DNA from: Bathymodiolus japonicus methanotrophic gill symbiont
GTDB lineage: Bacteria; Pseudomonadota; Gammaproteobacteria; Methylococcales; Methylomonadaceae
Assembly (NCBI RefSeq): GCF_019721995.1
Contig: NZ_BLYC01000019.1
Coordinates: 1-64,000 of the forward strand
Length of the DNA stretch: 64,000 bases
Reading direction: 5' to 3'
Shown: positions 40,850-51,106 of the stretch, one piece after another
How positions within the stretch are numbered: position 1 is the first letter of the stretch
Layout of the letters: the number at the start of each line of letters is the position of its first letter
The notes under the pieces: model-generated
The model's input: only the letters and a program-made list of their open reading frames with translations
The model's database searches: none
What the model was told of the DNA's origin: nothing
Position numbers and translations under genes: made by a program

Positions 40850-41380
40850 GACGGATCAGCGAAGAACGCCATAAGTCCTTGATGGGTATGCCTTTTTCCC
40901 AGCCGGCCCCAGCTTGCCACGTCCTTTAGTTTTACCTACGTAGATCCAGTTGGCAGCTCTGTAACAAGTCCTTGCAAATCGCTCGGTATCAACAAAAGTT
41001 TCCAGTAACACCGGACGTATGTCATAACGCTCTTCCTATTGGGCAGGAAAGCGACGAGCTATCCTGGATATAATCGTAGAAGCGAGATTTTTGGATTTCA
41101 CCCAGGGCATCATCAAAAAACGGGCATTGTTCACGACTAACGGCAGGTTTCTTTGCCGCTGTTCGTGACTCCAGCCAATAAACTGATTACGTGGTGCCGT
41201 TTGCCAGGCTGCGGCACTAAAGCCGAGTGGGGCAATTATGTGCTCGTCGAGGGTGACGAAGTAGCGAAGATGTGCGTCGGGTAGCGGTTTGTGACCTAGA
41301 TAGTGCTTGCACGAAATAGATAATACCTTTTTAAAACAATATATTATCTTATAATAACACACAAAACCACTACTGAATAT
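40850..41380 (-). pseudogene. DruA-like (DUF4338) protein fragment
   Basis: The conserved region HLRYFVTLDEHIIAPLGFSA, QTAPRNQFIGWSHEQRQRNL, VVNNARFLMMPWV continues past a TAG (RFPAQ-stop-EERYDIRP) to LLETFVDTERFARTCYRAAN. The stop replaces a tryptophan of the family. A frameshift follows near 40900 and the N-terminus is missing. DUF4338 is the DruA family of the Druantia phage-defence system, but related proteins also occur alone or near transposons. No other Druantia gene is nearby. Confidence 0.75.
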
Positions 41381-41606
41381 TCTGAGTATCCCTTTTAGGT
41401 GTTTTTCATAAAAAATAATTATACCATTGTTATTGAACAAGTATTTATTCTTACAAATCGAACTGGCAAATACTGAGTCCTCAATAACAACCCCATTTCA
41501 CCAAAACTTCGCATCAGGTCTATGAGAAACATCATATCGTCATTGATGTCACATCGCGCGATGATATCCCACTCATCCTGCTGGGTTTACAACACATCTA
41601 TACAAC

Positions 41607-42146
41607 CGCTGAAAATCATGGAAACGGAGCTTAGCGAAGTGGTGATTTTTAGTCCCTGAAAGGCGACCGCTGTCAGCCCCGGACGGGCTGATAGTCTCCA
41701 GAAGGCGCAGGGAAATTTGCCAATCCGAAGTGCGCGATAGCGCGCGAGGGAGGCTAAAATTTTATCCCGAATAGCCGTAGAGCCATTTGTGGTAGCCATG
41801 ACTGAGCTGCTTTGTGCTCAGTCTGTGGCGGACGCAGGGCGGCTGGAGCATCTCCTATTCGCTGCGTAGGTGAACGAATTACGGCGACAGGAGTCCCGGA
41901 ATTTCGTGAGGTAGCATGGCGCGCCTGAGGGCAATTCGCTGATTCGACGTGTGCTAGCAGCACGCGAGAGGAGCAAGAATTGCATTCCGAATAGCCGTCC
42001 AGCCAGTGAGGTAGTAATGACGAAGCGGCTTTTGTGCGTAGTCGTTGCGGACGCAGGGCGTTCAGGGCATCTCCCATCCGCTGCGTAGGTGAACGAATTA
42101 TGGCGACAGGAGTCCCGGAATTTCGGGAGGTAGCATGGCGCGCCTG
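41607..42146 (+). repeat. Element A interrupted by element B
   Basis: Removing B (41668-41927) leaves exactly 280 bp and restores GGCGAC-AGGGCAATT as in intact A copies, without duplication. Confidence 0.92.
41668..41927 (+). repeat. Element B, complete copy inside element A
   Basis: 260 bp, CGCTGTCAG to GCGCGCCTG, same orientation as the host A. Confidence 0.92.
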
Positions 42147-42570
42147 CTAGCCTTTGAAAGAAGCTGTTTTTAACATCCTTCAAAAAGTCATTCCGCATAA
42201 AGCCAACAAAGAGAGTGAAGATACGCTTGCTGTAGACTCAGACCGAGGTCGCCCCGGTATGGAACAGTGGGCCATTTTGGTATTGGGTACCTTGTGTTCC
42301 CGGTAAATATCCTCGGAAAGCATGGAACATAAAAAAATAGAGTATAAACATGAAATTTTTAATACTTTTCGGGGCCAGTTTTTCTATTGCTCTTATTCAG
42401 AACTGAAGTTTCTTAGAAATTCATCAAGCAACCATTCGCAATAAAACGGCTACCACCGAATTTACAGGGGAGCTGCTGTATTTGGGGCAAACCCTTTCAA
42501 AATCCGTATCCAAAGTCGCTTCGGCAATGATGCGGCGGATATCTGAAAAGGCGAAACTAGCTCGCCCCTT

Positions 42571-42864
42571 CGCTGAAAATCAGGGAAACGGAGCCTAAGC
42601 GAAGTGAAGATTTTTAGTCCGCGATAGCCGTAGGGCCGTTGTTTTGTCGGAGTCTGAGCGTTAGCGAAGGTGGAGACAAAATAAAAGGCCATCCGACACG
42701 GCGTCAAGTCATTTGGAGCCTATGTTCCGACCCCTTGTTGGGTCGGGACGAGGTGACGAGGACGAATCGGGGCCGCCGGAGGCATTAGTGGTCGCGTTAA
42801 GTTTTTGCCGCTTGCTTGGGCTGGGATGCCCAAAACAAGCTTTCGCAAAAATAGCGACTCCCCG
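42571..42864 (+). repeat. Element C, complete copy in IS K
   Basis: 294 bp, CGCTGAAAATCAGGG to CTCCCCG. Flanks CCCCTT and CCACTTTG; rejoining leaves the frame one base out, so 0-1 bp was added at insertion. Confidence 0.88.
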
Positions 42865-43033
42865 CCACTTTGTGCCGACGTTCCGGATCGGTTTTTAAAC
42901 GATCCGCGTAAATCCACGTCAGCGTTGTTGCCATCATACAGAAGTTCAAATGGTTGGTCACTGCCTGCGCATTTCGACACTGACTTTTCTGACTCCCTAT
43001 GTCTTGCTTGAGCTCTTTGAACCCGGATTCGAT

Positions 43034-43153
43034 CGCTGAAAATCATGGAAACGGAGCTTAGCGAAGTGGTGATTTTTAGTCCCTGATAGTCGACAGGGCA
43101 ATTCGCTGATTCGACGTGTGCTAGCAGCACGCGAGAGGAGCAAGAATTGCATT
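43034..43153 (+). repeat. Element A, first 120 bp only
   Basis: Starts CGCTGAAAATCATGG and stops at GAATTGCATT, where element C begins. The right 160 bp of A are not found beyond C. Confidence 0.85.
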
Positions 43154-43181
43154 CGCTGAAAATCAGGGAAACGTAGCCTAA

Positions 43182-43665
43182 CCCATCTTCGTCACTTTCA
43201 TCCGCTGTCAGCCCCGGACGGGCTGATAGTCTCCAGAAGGCGCAGGGAAATTTGCCAATCCGAAGTGCGCGATAGCGCGCGAGGGAGGCTAAAATTTTAT
43301 CCCGAATAGCCGTAGAGCCATTTGTGGTAGCCATGACTGAGCTGCTTTGTGCTCAGTCTGTGGCGGACGCAGGGCGGCTGGAGCATCTCCTATTCGCTGC
43401 GTAGGTGAACGAATTACGGCGACAGGAGTCCCGGAATTTCGTGAGGTAGCATGGCGCGCCTGTTATATTATCTTTGTCGATAAATTCATTGACTTTTGTC
43501 AAAAAAATCATCATTATTTGAGTGTAATTTACATGCGACAAAAATACTCTAAAAAATCCAACGTTTTATACAAAAACACAAAATCTGTAGTGCCAACTGG
43601 CTACTTTTTAAAATTTCAACCAATTGATTTATAACAACTACATCATCAATAGTGACGAAGATGGG
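43182..43665 (+). repeat. Element D, internally deleted, split by B
   Basis: Bounded by CCCATCTTCGTCACT and its inverse, with CTAA on both sides. About 120 bp present in intact D (59046-59364) are missing at the B junction. Confidence 0.85.
43203..43462 (+). repeat. Element B, complete copy inside element D
   Basis: 260 bp between TTTCATC and TTATATTATC. Here insertion is associated with loss of D sequence. Confidence 0.9.
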
Positions 43666-43805
43666 CTAAGCGAAGTGAAGATTTTTAGTCCGCGATAGCC
43701 GTAGGGTCGTTGTTTTGTCGGAGTCTGAGCGTTAGCGAAGGTGGAGACAAAATAAAAGGCCATCCGACACGGCGTCAAGTCATTTGGAGCCTATGTTCCG
43801 ACCCC

Positions 43806-44065
43806 CGCTGTCAGCCCCGGACGGGCTGATAGTCTCCAGAAGGCGCAGGGAAATTTGCCAATCCGAAGTGCGCGATAGCGCGCGAGGGAGGCTAAAATTT
43901 TATCCCGAATAGCCGTAGAGCCATTTGTGGTAGCCATGACTGAGCTGCTTTGTGCTCAGTCTGTGGCGGACGCAGGGCGGCTGGAGCATCTCCTATTCGC
44001 TGCGTAGGTGAACGAATTACGGCGACAGGAGTCCCGGAATTTCGTGAGGTAGCATGGCGCGCCTG
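43806..44065 (+). repeat. Element B, complete copy inside element C
   Basis: 260 bp. Intact C reads CCGACCCCTTGTTGGG; here CCGACCCC-B-TTGTTGGG. No duplication. Confidence 0.93.
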
Positions 44066-44936
44066 TTGTTGGGTCGGGACGAGGTGACGAGGACGAATCG
44101 GGGCCGCCGGAGGCATAAGTGGTCGCGTTAAGTTTTTGCTGCTTGCTTGGGCTGGGATGCCCAAAACAAGCTTTCGCAAAAATAGCGACTCCCCGAGCCC
44201 GTACTTTTTATTCCGCCCCTCTGCTTGGGTTTTCTTTTTTCTGGACGATCGTACAGTACATTATTGCACCTTAACCTAGAGAGAATATTAAACCGGCTTC
44301 CGATAGCTTTGTAAACAGGCTTCCATAGGTCATTGTTGCCAAACCAGCTATCAGTGACTGTCAATATCGGAGCGGTGGAAAAATGTTCTGCAATTGCAAT
44401 CAGCATTTGAGCCGCCTGAGTCATCTTGGTCTGGAAAGGAGCGACTTCCCCTCTTATCGTGGCAGTTTCTTTCATCTGTTTCAGGAGACGGAATCAGCTC
44501 CCAGATAGTTTTCCACAGCCCAGCCCACGGCAAAGTTGAAGAAGCCATGAAAGTGTAAAGGCGCTTATTCTTGATCTCAAACCCAAACAACGTATCAAGG
44601 CAACGCCAAAGATTAGATGTCATCGACGACGTAAAGGGAACGATAATAGACAGGATCGTGTAAACAAACAGAGAGGCTCGTTCGCGGCCTAAAGTGGTTT
44701 TGGAAAAATGATCTTGAAGCGGAAGTAAAGTATCGCGTAAAATGAACATGAATGAGGCCTGTTTGTTTGTATAATCAATGTGTTAGAGACTTTCATTATA
44801 CAGTAAAACTAGGCCTCATTCACGATTAACCTGTTGTTTTTAAAAAGAAGTCAAGGCTTTTAGTCAACGGAATGCCATTAATATTAGTAATACCTAATAT
44901 TTAAGATAAATAAGCATTAGCTGATACTCTTATGCT

Positions 44937-46871
44937 TTAAAAACTAGGAAACTTCAGATTCAGAAAAAACGCCTCAACCTCTTTAATATCCCTAGTCCTA
45001 CGCATGGCTGGCACGCTGTTTAAAAACATATGCCCATAAGATTTTTTTAACAGTCGCGGATCACACAACAATAGCACACCACGGTCATTAACATCGCGAA
45101 TTAAGCGTCCTATGCCCTGCCTCAACGAAATCACTGCGGTAGGTAGCTGGTATTCAATAAATGGCTTGCGCCCCTGCTTTTCCATCGCTTCCAGGCGGGC
45201 TTTTAGCACTGGATCCCCTGGCGATGAAAAGGGTAATTTATCGATAATCACAGTGGATAATGCATCGCCACGCACATCTATACCTTCCCAGAAACTCGCT
45301 GTACCGAGTAATACTGCATTGCCTTTTTGTTTAAAATCATCTAGTAAAATTGCTTTGGGCTTGTCGCCCTGTACCAATATCGGATATTTGATTTGTTTAG
45401 TTAATATTTTAGCAGCTGCCTGTAAGGCTCGGTGACTGGTAAACAGAAAAAAGGTACGACCTTTGCTGGCATTGATTACTGGAATAGCCACTTTAACAAT
45501 TTCTTCGACAAATTCTGGCGCATTGGGCTGCGGCAAGCCTTTCGGATGATAAAACAAAGACTGATTGGGGAAGTCAAACGGGCTTTCCCAGCTATAGCTC
45601 TTGGGATCACTAAGACCCAGGCTTTTGGCGAAATGGTCAAACTTATGCGCAACACTTAACGTTGCCGAGGTGAAAATCCAGGTAGCGCTGTGCTGCGCCA
45701 TAAAAGTTCTGAATTCGGCGGCGATATCCAGGGGTGTTAAATTCAGGGTAAATGATTTCTTATGCGTTTCATACCAGCGCACCCATTTGCCCGTATTGTT
45801 CTGCATCACATTTTTAAACTGCTCCTCCAGTTCCTCTGCGCGTTTAAAGCAGCTTTCCAAGCCTTTGCTGCGCACTGAGGCGAGTTCTAATTGATCGGCT
45901 AAATTATCCAGATGCTCCTGCAGGCGCAGCAAGCCATTCATTACTTTCGGATTTGCCTGAATATCCCTCCAGTCTCCTCGAACTTGGTTCATGCCAAAAG
46001 CCAGGCGCATATCTTTCACTTCATGCTCCAGGTTTTCACTCGCCACACGCAGATCAGGCATATCACTGGCATCCTGAAAATATTCCATTAACGCGTCTTT
46101 TGCCAAGTCACTGAGCTGCTTTGATCCCAGAGATCTGCCCAAGAAATTGGATGCGGTAGTGGCTAATTGATGCGCTTCATCAATAATCACCACATCGGCA
46201 TTAGGTAGCAATTCACCAAAGCCTGTTTCCCTGATCGACCAGTCTGCACAGAGCAAATGATGGTTAACCACAATTAAATGCGCATCCTGGGCTTTTTTAC
46301 GCGCTTTCATTAAGAAGCATTCTGCATATTCCGGACAATCCTGGCCTATACAATTCTCGCGTGTCGAAGTTGCCTGCCCCCAGATAGGGTTGGACTCCAT
46401 CACATCAGGCATATCCGCAATATCGCCCGTGCGCGTACTCTTGGACCATTTTTTAATATTGGCAAGGCCTGCTGCCTCTTCGCGGCTAAAAACCAGGTTT
46501 GAGTGCACAGCTAGCTCTAACCTGTAGGTACACAGATAGTTAGCGCGTCCCTTTAGCAACGCGGCAGAAAATGGTACGGTCATCGCTGAGCGAATCAGCG
46601 GCACATCTTTATTAAATAACTGATCTTGCAGGTTTTTGGTACCCGTTGAAACAATGACTTTTTTGCCTGATAAAATTGCCGGAACAAGATAGGCAAAGGT
46701 TTTTCCAGTGCCTGTTCCAGCTTCAACGATAACATGCTCTTTATTTTCTATGCTCTGAGCAATTGCTTTGGCCATTTCAACCTGTGCCGCACGCGGCAAA
46801 TAGCCAGGAATTACTTTTGCCAATGCACCATCAGCGGAAAAAGAAACCTCAATCTGTTGTTGATTATCCAT
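44937..46871 (-). CDS. dinG: ATP-dependent DNA helicase, DinG/YoaA family
   Basis: 644 residues. XPD-like superfamily 2 helicase: Walker A EAGTGTGKT (near residue 51), iron-sulfur cysteines around CIGQDCPEYAEC, DEAH motif VIIDEAHQLA, and C-terminal QGIGRLIRD. The length and gammaproteobacterial context fit YoaA/DinG. It unwinds DNA or R-loops in repair. The start overlaps the stop of the split antiporter gene (TAATG), suggesting coupling before the disruption. Confidence 0.9.
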   Translation of the reverse strand: MDNQQQIEVSFSADGALAKVIPGYLPRAAQVEMAKAIAQSIENKEHVIVEAGTGTGKTFAYLVPAILSGKKVIVSTGTKNLQDQLFNKDVPLIRSAMTVPFSAALLKGRANYLCTYRLELAVHSNLVFSREEAAGLANIKKWSKSTRTGDIADMPDVMESNPIWGQATSTRENCIGQDCPEYAECFLMKARKKAQDAHLIVVNHHLLCADWSIRETGFGELLPNADVVIIDEAHQLATTASNFLGRSLGSKQLSDLAKDALMEYFQDASDMPDLRVASENLEHEVKDMRLAFGMNQVRGDWRDIQANPKVMNGLLRLQEHLDNLADQLELASVRSKGLESCFKRAEELEEQFKNVMQNNTGKWVRWYETHKKSFTLNLTPLDIAAEFRTFMAQHSATWIFTSATLSVAHKFDHFAKSLGLSDPKSYSWESPFDFPNQSLFYHPKGLPQPNAPEFVEEIVKVAIPVINASKGRTFFLFTSHRALQAAAKILTKQIKYPILVQGDKPKAILLDDFKQKGNAVLLGTASFWEGIDVRGDALSTVIIDKLPFSSPGDPVLKARLEAMEKQGRKPFIEYQLPTAVISLRQGIGRLIRDVNDRGVLLLCDPRLLKKSYGHMFLNSVPAMRRTRDIKEVEAFFLNLKFPSF

Positions 46872-47063
46872 TAATTTTTTAGTAATCCCATTTTTTGTAA
46901 ACGCTCTCCGAGGACTTTACACTCTGTAGAAAATCGTAATATATCCTGAGCCGATAAGTGCAGACAGGTCACATAAGTTTCCGCCACCACCGTTGCCGAT
47001 CTATGGGTATTCATTTTTAAGGATCGAATATCAATAAGTTCACCTTCACCCCGTTTAGCTATA

Positions 47064-48595
47064 ACTCGATGTTCAAGTTTTTCCATCCCATTGCCATCAA
47101 ACTCTTACCTTCACCCAGCAGAACAATACTTTAATGATGCTGTTGGCCCTAAGCGCCCTAAATCTCTGCCAATCATATGTTTTCCTGATGGCATCAGTTG
47201 AAACACATCCTTTATTAATTCACCTAACTCTTTCAGCTTATCACCAGGATCTGGAAACTCTAGCAATGACGTGATGAACTCAAGCAGTACATCCATTTGA
47301 GACTTGCGCTGTAAGCTTCCTACGGTATACGCAGGTAGTTTGCTTTCAATGCGGGCTATTTGCTCTGGGTGAAGGAGAAGGCAATGGTCAAACAAAAGAC
47401 TCAGAATCAGGCCACGGCTTGATCCCTCTTCATCTAATTGTTTGGCCTCACGCCCCCATCCTTCATAAAGCTTCCAGTCCTCAAAGAAAACCTCAATCAG
47501 CCATCTCAACGTATAGGCTTGAATAATATATTGTGTGCGCCAAGTCAGGTCTGTCGCCACTAAATAGCGATAGTCGTTTTCACCGTCATATTTTAAGGCA
47601 ATGACAAAGCGTTTTTTACTGTGAGAACTCACCTTTAATCGTGCACTGCTGACATTCACTTTAATCTCTTTGCCGCCACGTACACGTATTATCTGATCAA
47701 TGCCTTTGTTAATCGAATTAAAGTAGCTCTCGACTGACCTTATTCTACCTCTATATTCAATATTTTGGTTTTTACGTAATTGGCTAATCACCTGCGAGCC
47801 TCCAGATTCTTTAGCGGCTTCGTCCATAAAGGCTTTTCACCATACAGCGCATCAGCCAGTACGCCTTTAATTTTAATCAGGCTATGCGCAACTTTAAACT
47901 CTTTTAATAAGCCTAATGCAATCTCTGTTTTGGTCGGGTAGGCACTGTCACGTTCAGGCTTAATAGGCCGATCTTTTTTTGCTATACCGCTCTTTTTCAA
48001 CCGTTTATCTTCTTTATCCCGCTGCTTTAAGGCTGGATCCGGCATATAAAAGAAAAAACCGACAGGCACTGTAATGGATGAGGTAACTAGCAGCAATAAT
48101 ACTATCGTTTGTCCATTAACATACCCGCCGGAGCCTTTGTGTTTCTGTTTGTAAACTTTATAAATACGTTTTGTAGACTTAGATCGTGCTCGCTCTGATT
48201 CATCAAAGGCCAACACACCTTCAGTAATGCCATAACGTTTTAAAATTAAGACCACACTCACCCGTAGCAACCAGTCCCAGGGTATACTTGCTTTACGAAA
48301 CACCCAGGATAATGCGGCTACTTTGCAATCTCCAAGGCTTGCTCGCTCAAACTTAGCCCAGCAAACAGAGTTCATTAGCAGTATGCCCGTTAAACAAGTG
48401 CCCAACCAAGCGGCTTGAATCCGTGTCAAAGCGGTTCCGGGTTTTAGCTGATTGAGCGCATCATTTAAATCGTCAATATAGCTTTGGATAAAGGTGGCTG
48501 GGGCATTCATTAACATGGGCTTACACCGATAAAATTACAACAACCTCAGAATACCTGATTTTACCTTCTCAATATCAAAAACTTGAACATCGAGT
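47064..48595 (-). mobile_element. IS F copy 2, complete ends, frameshifted transposase
   Basis: 1532 bp between ACTCGATGTTCAAGTTTTT and its inverse complement, with ATA on both sides (3-bp duplication). Transposase frames 47788-48516 and 47111-47827 are separated by loss of one A in GAAAAGCC. YREK-like YTLRWLIEVFFEDWK supports the IS4 group. Confidence 0.9.
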
Positions 48596-48789
48596 ATAAG
48601 TTCATTCTCACCTGCTGCATTTGCAATCAATATCTGTACCTGGCCACTTAATATTATATACAACGAATCGCCTTTATCACCTTGGTAAAAAACTGTATCG
48701 CCAGGCAAGAAATTAACATAGCTAGCTTCATGCCCCATTTTCTCCAGAAAATCGACAGGCAAATCTTTAAACTGAAGTTTCACAATAAT

Positions 48790-48867
48790 CTGAAGTTTCC
48801 CAATTATTGAGTAGCTGAAATACACAATGCTGGTGTATCGAGGTTTATTTTAGGTGGGTTTGCTATA
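48790..48867 (-). repeat. MITE E fragment next to IS F copy 3
   Basis: CTGAAGTTTCCCAATTATTG to TTTTAGGTGG matches the right end of E; the next bases GTTTGCTATA match another E segment in inverted order. The rest is missing. Confidence 0.75.
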
Positions 48868-50693
48868 ACTCGATGTTCAAGTTTTTGATATTGAGAAGGT
48901 AAAATCAGGTATTCTGAGGTTGTTGTAATTTTATCGGTGTAAGCCCATGTTAATGAATGCCCCAGCCACCTTTATCCAAAGCTATATTGACGATTTAAAT
49001 GATGCGCTCAATCAGCTAAAACCCGGAGCCGCTTTGACACGGATTCAAGCCGCTTGGTTGGGCACTTGTTTAACGGGCATACTGCTAATGAACTCTGTTT
49101 GCTGGGCTAAGTCTGAGCGATCAAGCCTTGGAGATTGCAAAGTAGCCGCATTATCCTGGGTGTTTCGTAAAGCAAGTATACCCTGGGACTGGTTGCTACG
49201 GGTGAGTGTGGTCTTAATTTTAAAACGTTATGGCATTACTGAAGGTGTGTTGGCCTTTGATGAATCAGAGCGAGCACGATCTAAGTCTACAAAACGTATT
49301 TATAAAGTTTACAAGCAGAAACACAAAGGCTCCGGCGGGTATGTTAATGGACAAACGATAGTATTATTGCTGCTAGTTACCTCATCCATACGCTGAAAAT
49401 CAGGGAAACGGAGCCTAAGCGAAGTGATGATTTTTAGTCCGCGATAGCCGTAGGGCCGTTATTTTGTCGGAGTCTGAGCGTTAGCGAAGGTGGAGACAAA
49501 ATAAAAGGCCATCCGACACGGCGTCAAGTCATTTGGAGCCTATGTTCCGACCCCTTGTTGGGTCGGGACGAGGTGACGAGGACGAATCGGGGCCGCCGGA
49601 GGCATAAGTGGTCGCGTTAAGTTTTTGCTGCTTGCTTGGGCTGGGATGCCCAAAACAAGCTTTCGCAAAAATAGCGACTCCCCGACAGTGCCTGTCGGTT
49701 TTTTCTTTTATATGCCGGATCCAGCCTTAAAGCAGCGGGATAAAGAAGATAAACGGTTGAAAAAGAGCGGTATAGCAAAAAAAGATCGGCCTATTAAGCC
49801 TGAACGTGACAGTGCCTACCCGACCAAAACAGAGATTGCATTAGGCTTATTAAAAGAGTTTAAAGTTGCGCATAGCCTGATTAAAGTTAAAGGCGTACTG
49901 GCTGATGCGCTGTATGGTGAAAAGCCTTTATGGACGAAGCCGCTAAAGAATCTGGAGGCTCGCAGGTGATTAGCCAATTACGTAAAAACCAAAATATTGA
50001 ATATAGAGGTAGAATAAGGTCAGTCGAGAGCTACTTTAATTCGATTAACAAAGGCATTGATCAGATAATACGTGTACGTGGCGGCAAAGAGATTAAAGTG
50101 ACTGTCAGCAGTGCACGATTAAAGGTGAGTTCTCACAGTAAAAAACGCTTTGTCATTGCCTTAAAATATGACGGTGAAAACGACTATCGCTATTTAGTGG
50201 CGACAGACCTGACTTGGCGCACACAAGATATTATTCAAGCCTATACGTTGAGATGGCTGATTGAGGTTTTCTTTGAGGACTGGAAGCTTTATGAAGGATG
50301 GGGGCGTGAGGCCAAACAATTAGATGAAGAGGGATCAAGCCGTGGCCTGATTCTGAGTCTTTTGTTTGACCATTGCCTTCTCCTTCACCCAGAGCAAATA
50401 GCCCGCATTGAAAGCAAACTACCTGAGTATACCGTAGGAAGCTTACAGCGCAAGTCTCAAATGGATGTACTGCTTGAGTTCATCACGTCATTGCTAGAGT
50501 TTCCAGATCCTGGTGATAAGCTGAAAGAGTTAGGTGAATTAATAAAGGATGTGTTTCAACTGATGCCATCAGGAAAACATATGATTGGCAGAGATTTAGG
50601 GCGCTTAGAGCCAACAGCATCATTAAAGTATTGTTCTGCTGGGTGAAGGTAAGAGTTTGATGGCAATGGGATGGAAAAACTTGAACATCGAGT
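48868..50693 (+). mobile_element. IS F copy 3, split by element C
   Basis: ACTCGATGTTC at 48868 to CATCGAGT at 50693; without element C (49391-49684) it is 1532 bp. Flanks GCTATA and GTAAGG do not match. It has the same single-base loss in GAAAAGCC as copy 2, so both share an inactive ancestor. Confidence 0.9.
49391..49684 (+). repeat. Element C, complete copy inside IS F
   Basis: 294 bp. Other IS F copies read CATCCATTACAGTGCC or CATCCAGTACAGTGCC; here CATCCATA-C-ACAGTGCC, consistent with a 1-bp A duplication and a local base loss. Confidence 0.9.
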
Positions 50694-50940
50694 GTAAGGT
50701 ATCGTCAAGTGGCGGCAGAGGCTAGCCGCTATCATTGATACCACTAACAGCCCGGATAAAATCAATAAAGTCTCAGGCAAGGTCAGCATTTAATAAACCT
50801 CCACATTGTCATAATAAAGCTGTTTAGATAATTATAAGAATAAAAAAATTATGCCGTAATAAATAATGCTTTACCAATAGCTTACACTGAATTCCTAACA
50901 ATTGACCAAGTTTACACCCTGACAATCATCTAAGTTAAAT

Positions 50941-50968
50941 TTGACTTTTACGCCAAAATCATTAAATT
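50941..50968 (+). promoter_or_regulatory. Possible sigma-70 promoter for xoxF
   Basis: TTGACT, 16-bp spacer, TAAATT, in an A+T-rich 317-bp gap (50790-51106) that holds no ORF. A strong GGAGGAATT ribosome-binding site precedes the xoxF ATG. The promoter assignment is by pattern only. Confidence 0.4.
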
Positions 50969-51106
50969 TAGTAGGCTGAAACGTTTGCAATAACCCGTAG
51001 CTCGGGAGAAAAATTGCCTACATTTCTTTAAAGCTTAAAACTAATATTAGTCTTAACAACAACAAAAACGGATCTATTTTTTAAATAGAATCTTTGGAGG
51101 AATTAT

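Larger units (their letters stand above)
41490..42309 (+). pseudogene. ISNCY-type transposase N-terminal fragment split by A (with nested B)
   Basis: 41490-41606 encodes HQVYEKHHIVIDVTSRDDIP and LILLGLQHIYTT. 42147-42309 encodes LKEAVFNILQKVIPHKANKE and GRPGMEQWAILVLG. The pieces join in the same frame (through one TAG) when element A is removed. The catalytic domain is absent. Confidence 0.65.
43154..44195 (+). repeat. Element C carrying D (itself split by B) and a second B
   Basis: C segments 43154-43181, 43670-43805 and 44066-44195 add to exactly 294 bp. D sits at CTAA in the C head; one B (43203-43462) sits in D and another (43806-44065) in C between CCGACCCC and TTGTTGGG. Confidence 0.9.
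42413..44749 (-). pseudogene. IS4-like transposase (IS K), shattered by elements A, B, C, D
   Basis: On the minus strand in order: 44749-44196 (MFILRDTLLPLQDHFSKTTL, then after a frameshift DSWFGNNDLWKPVYKAIGSR), 43033-42865 (IESGFKELKQDIGSQKSQCR) and 42570-42413 (SFAFSDIRRIIAEATLDTDF to the stop). About 150 residues expected between the first two pieces are missing where the nested elements now lie. An inverted pair TGAATGAGGCCT/AGGCCTCATTCA lies near 44750-44830. Confidence 0.7.
46871..50789 (-). pseudogene. Cation:proton antiporter with cyclic-nucleotide-binding tail, split by two IS F copies
   Basis: The N-terminus is at 50789-50694 (MLTLPETLLILSGLLVVSMI then AASLCRHLTIPYT), cut by IS F copy 3. 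A cyclic-nucleotide-binding domain lies at 48789-48599 (FLPGDTVFYQGDKGDSLYII), and continues as ENELI-AKRGEGELIDIRS across IS F copy 2 to 46871. This order fits a CPA1 sodium/proton antiporter with a regulatory cNMP domain. The membrane core is missing. That the two ends belong to one gene is inferred from order, strand and known domain fusions. Confidence 0.65.

Noticed and set aside
40850-41440. Complete Druantia defence system
   Set aside because: Only a broken druA-like fragment is present; neighbouring sequence is IS and repeat debris.
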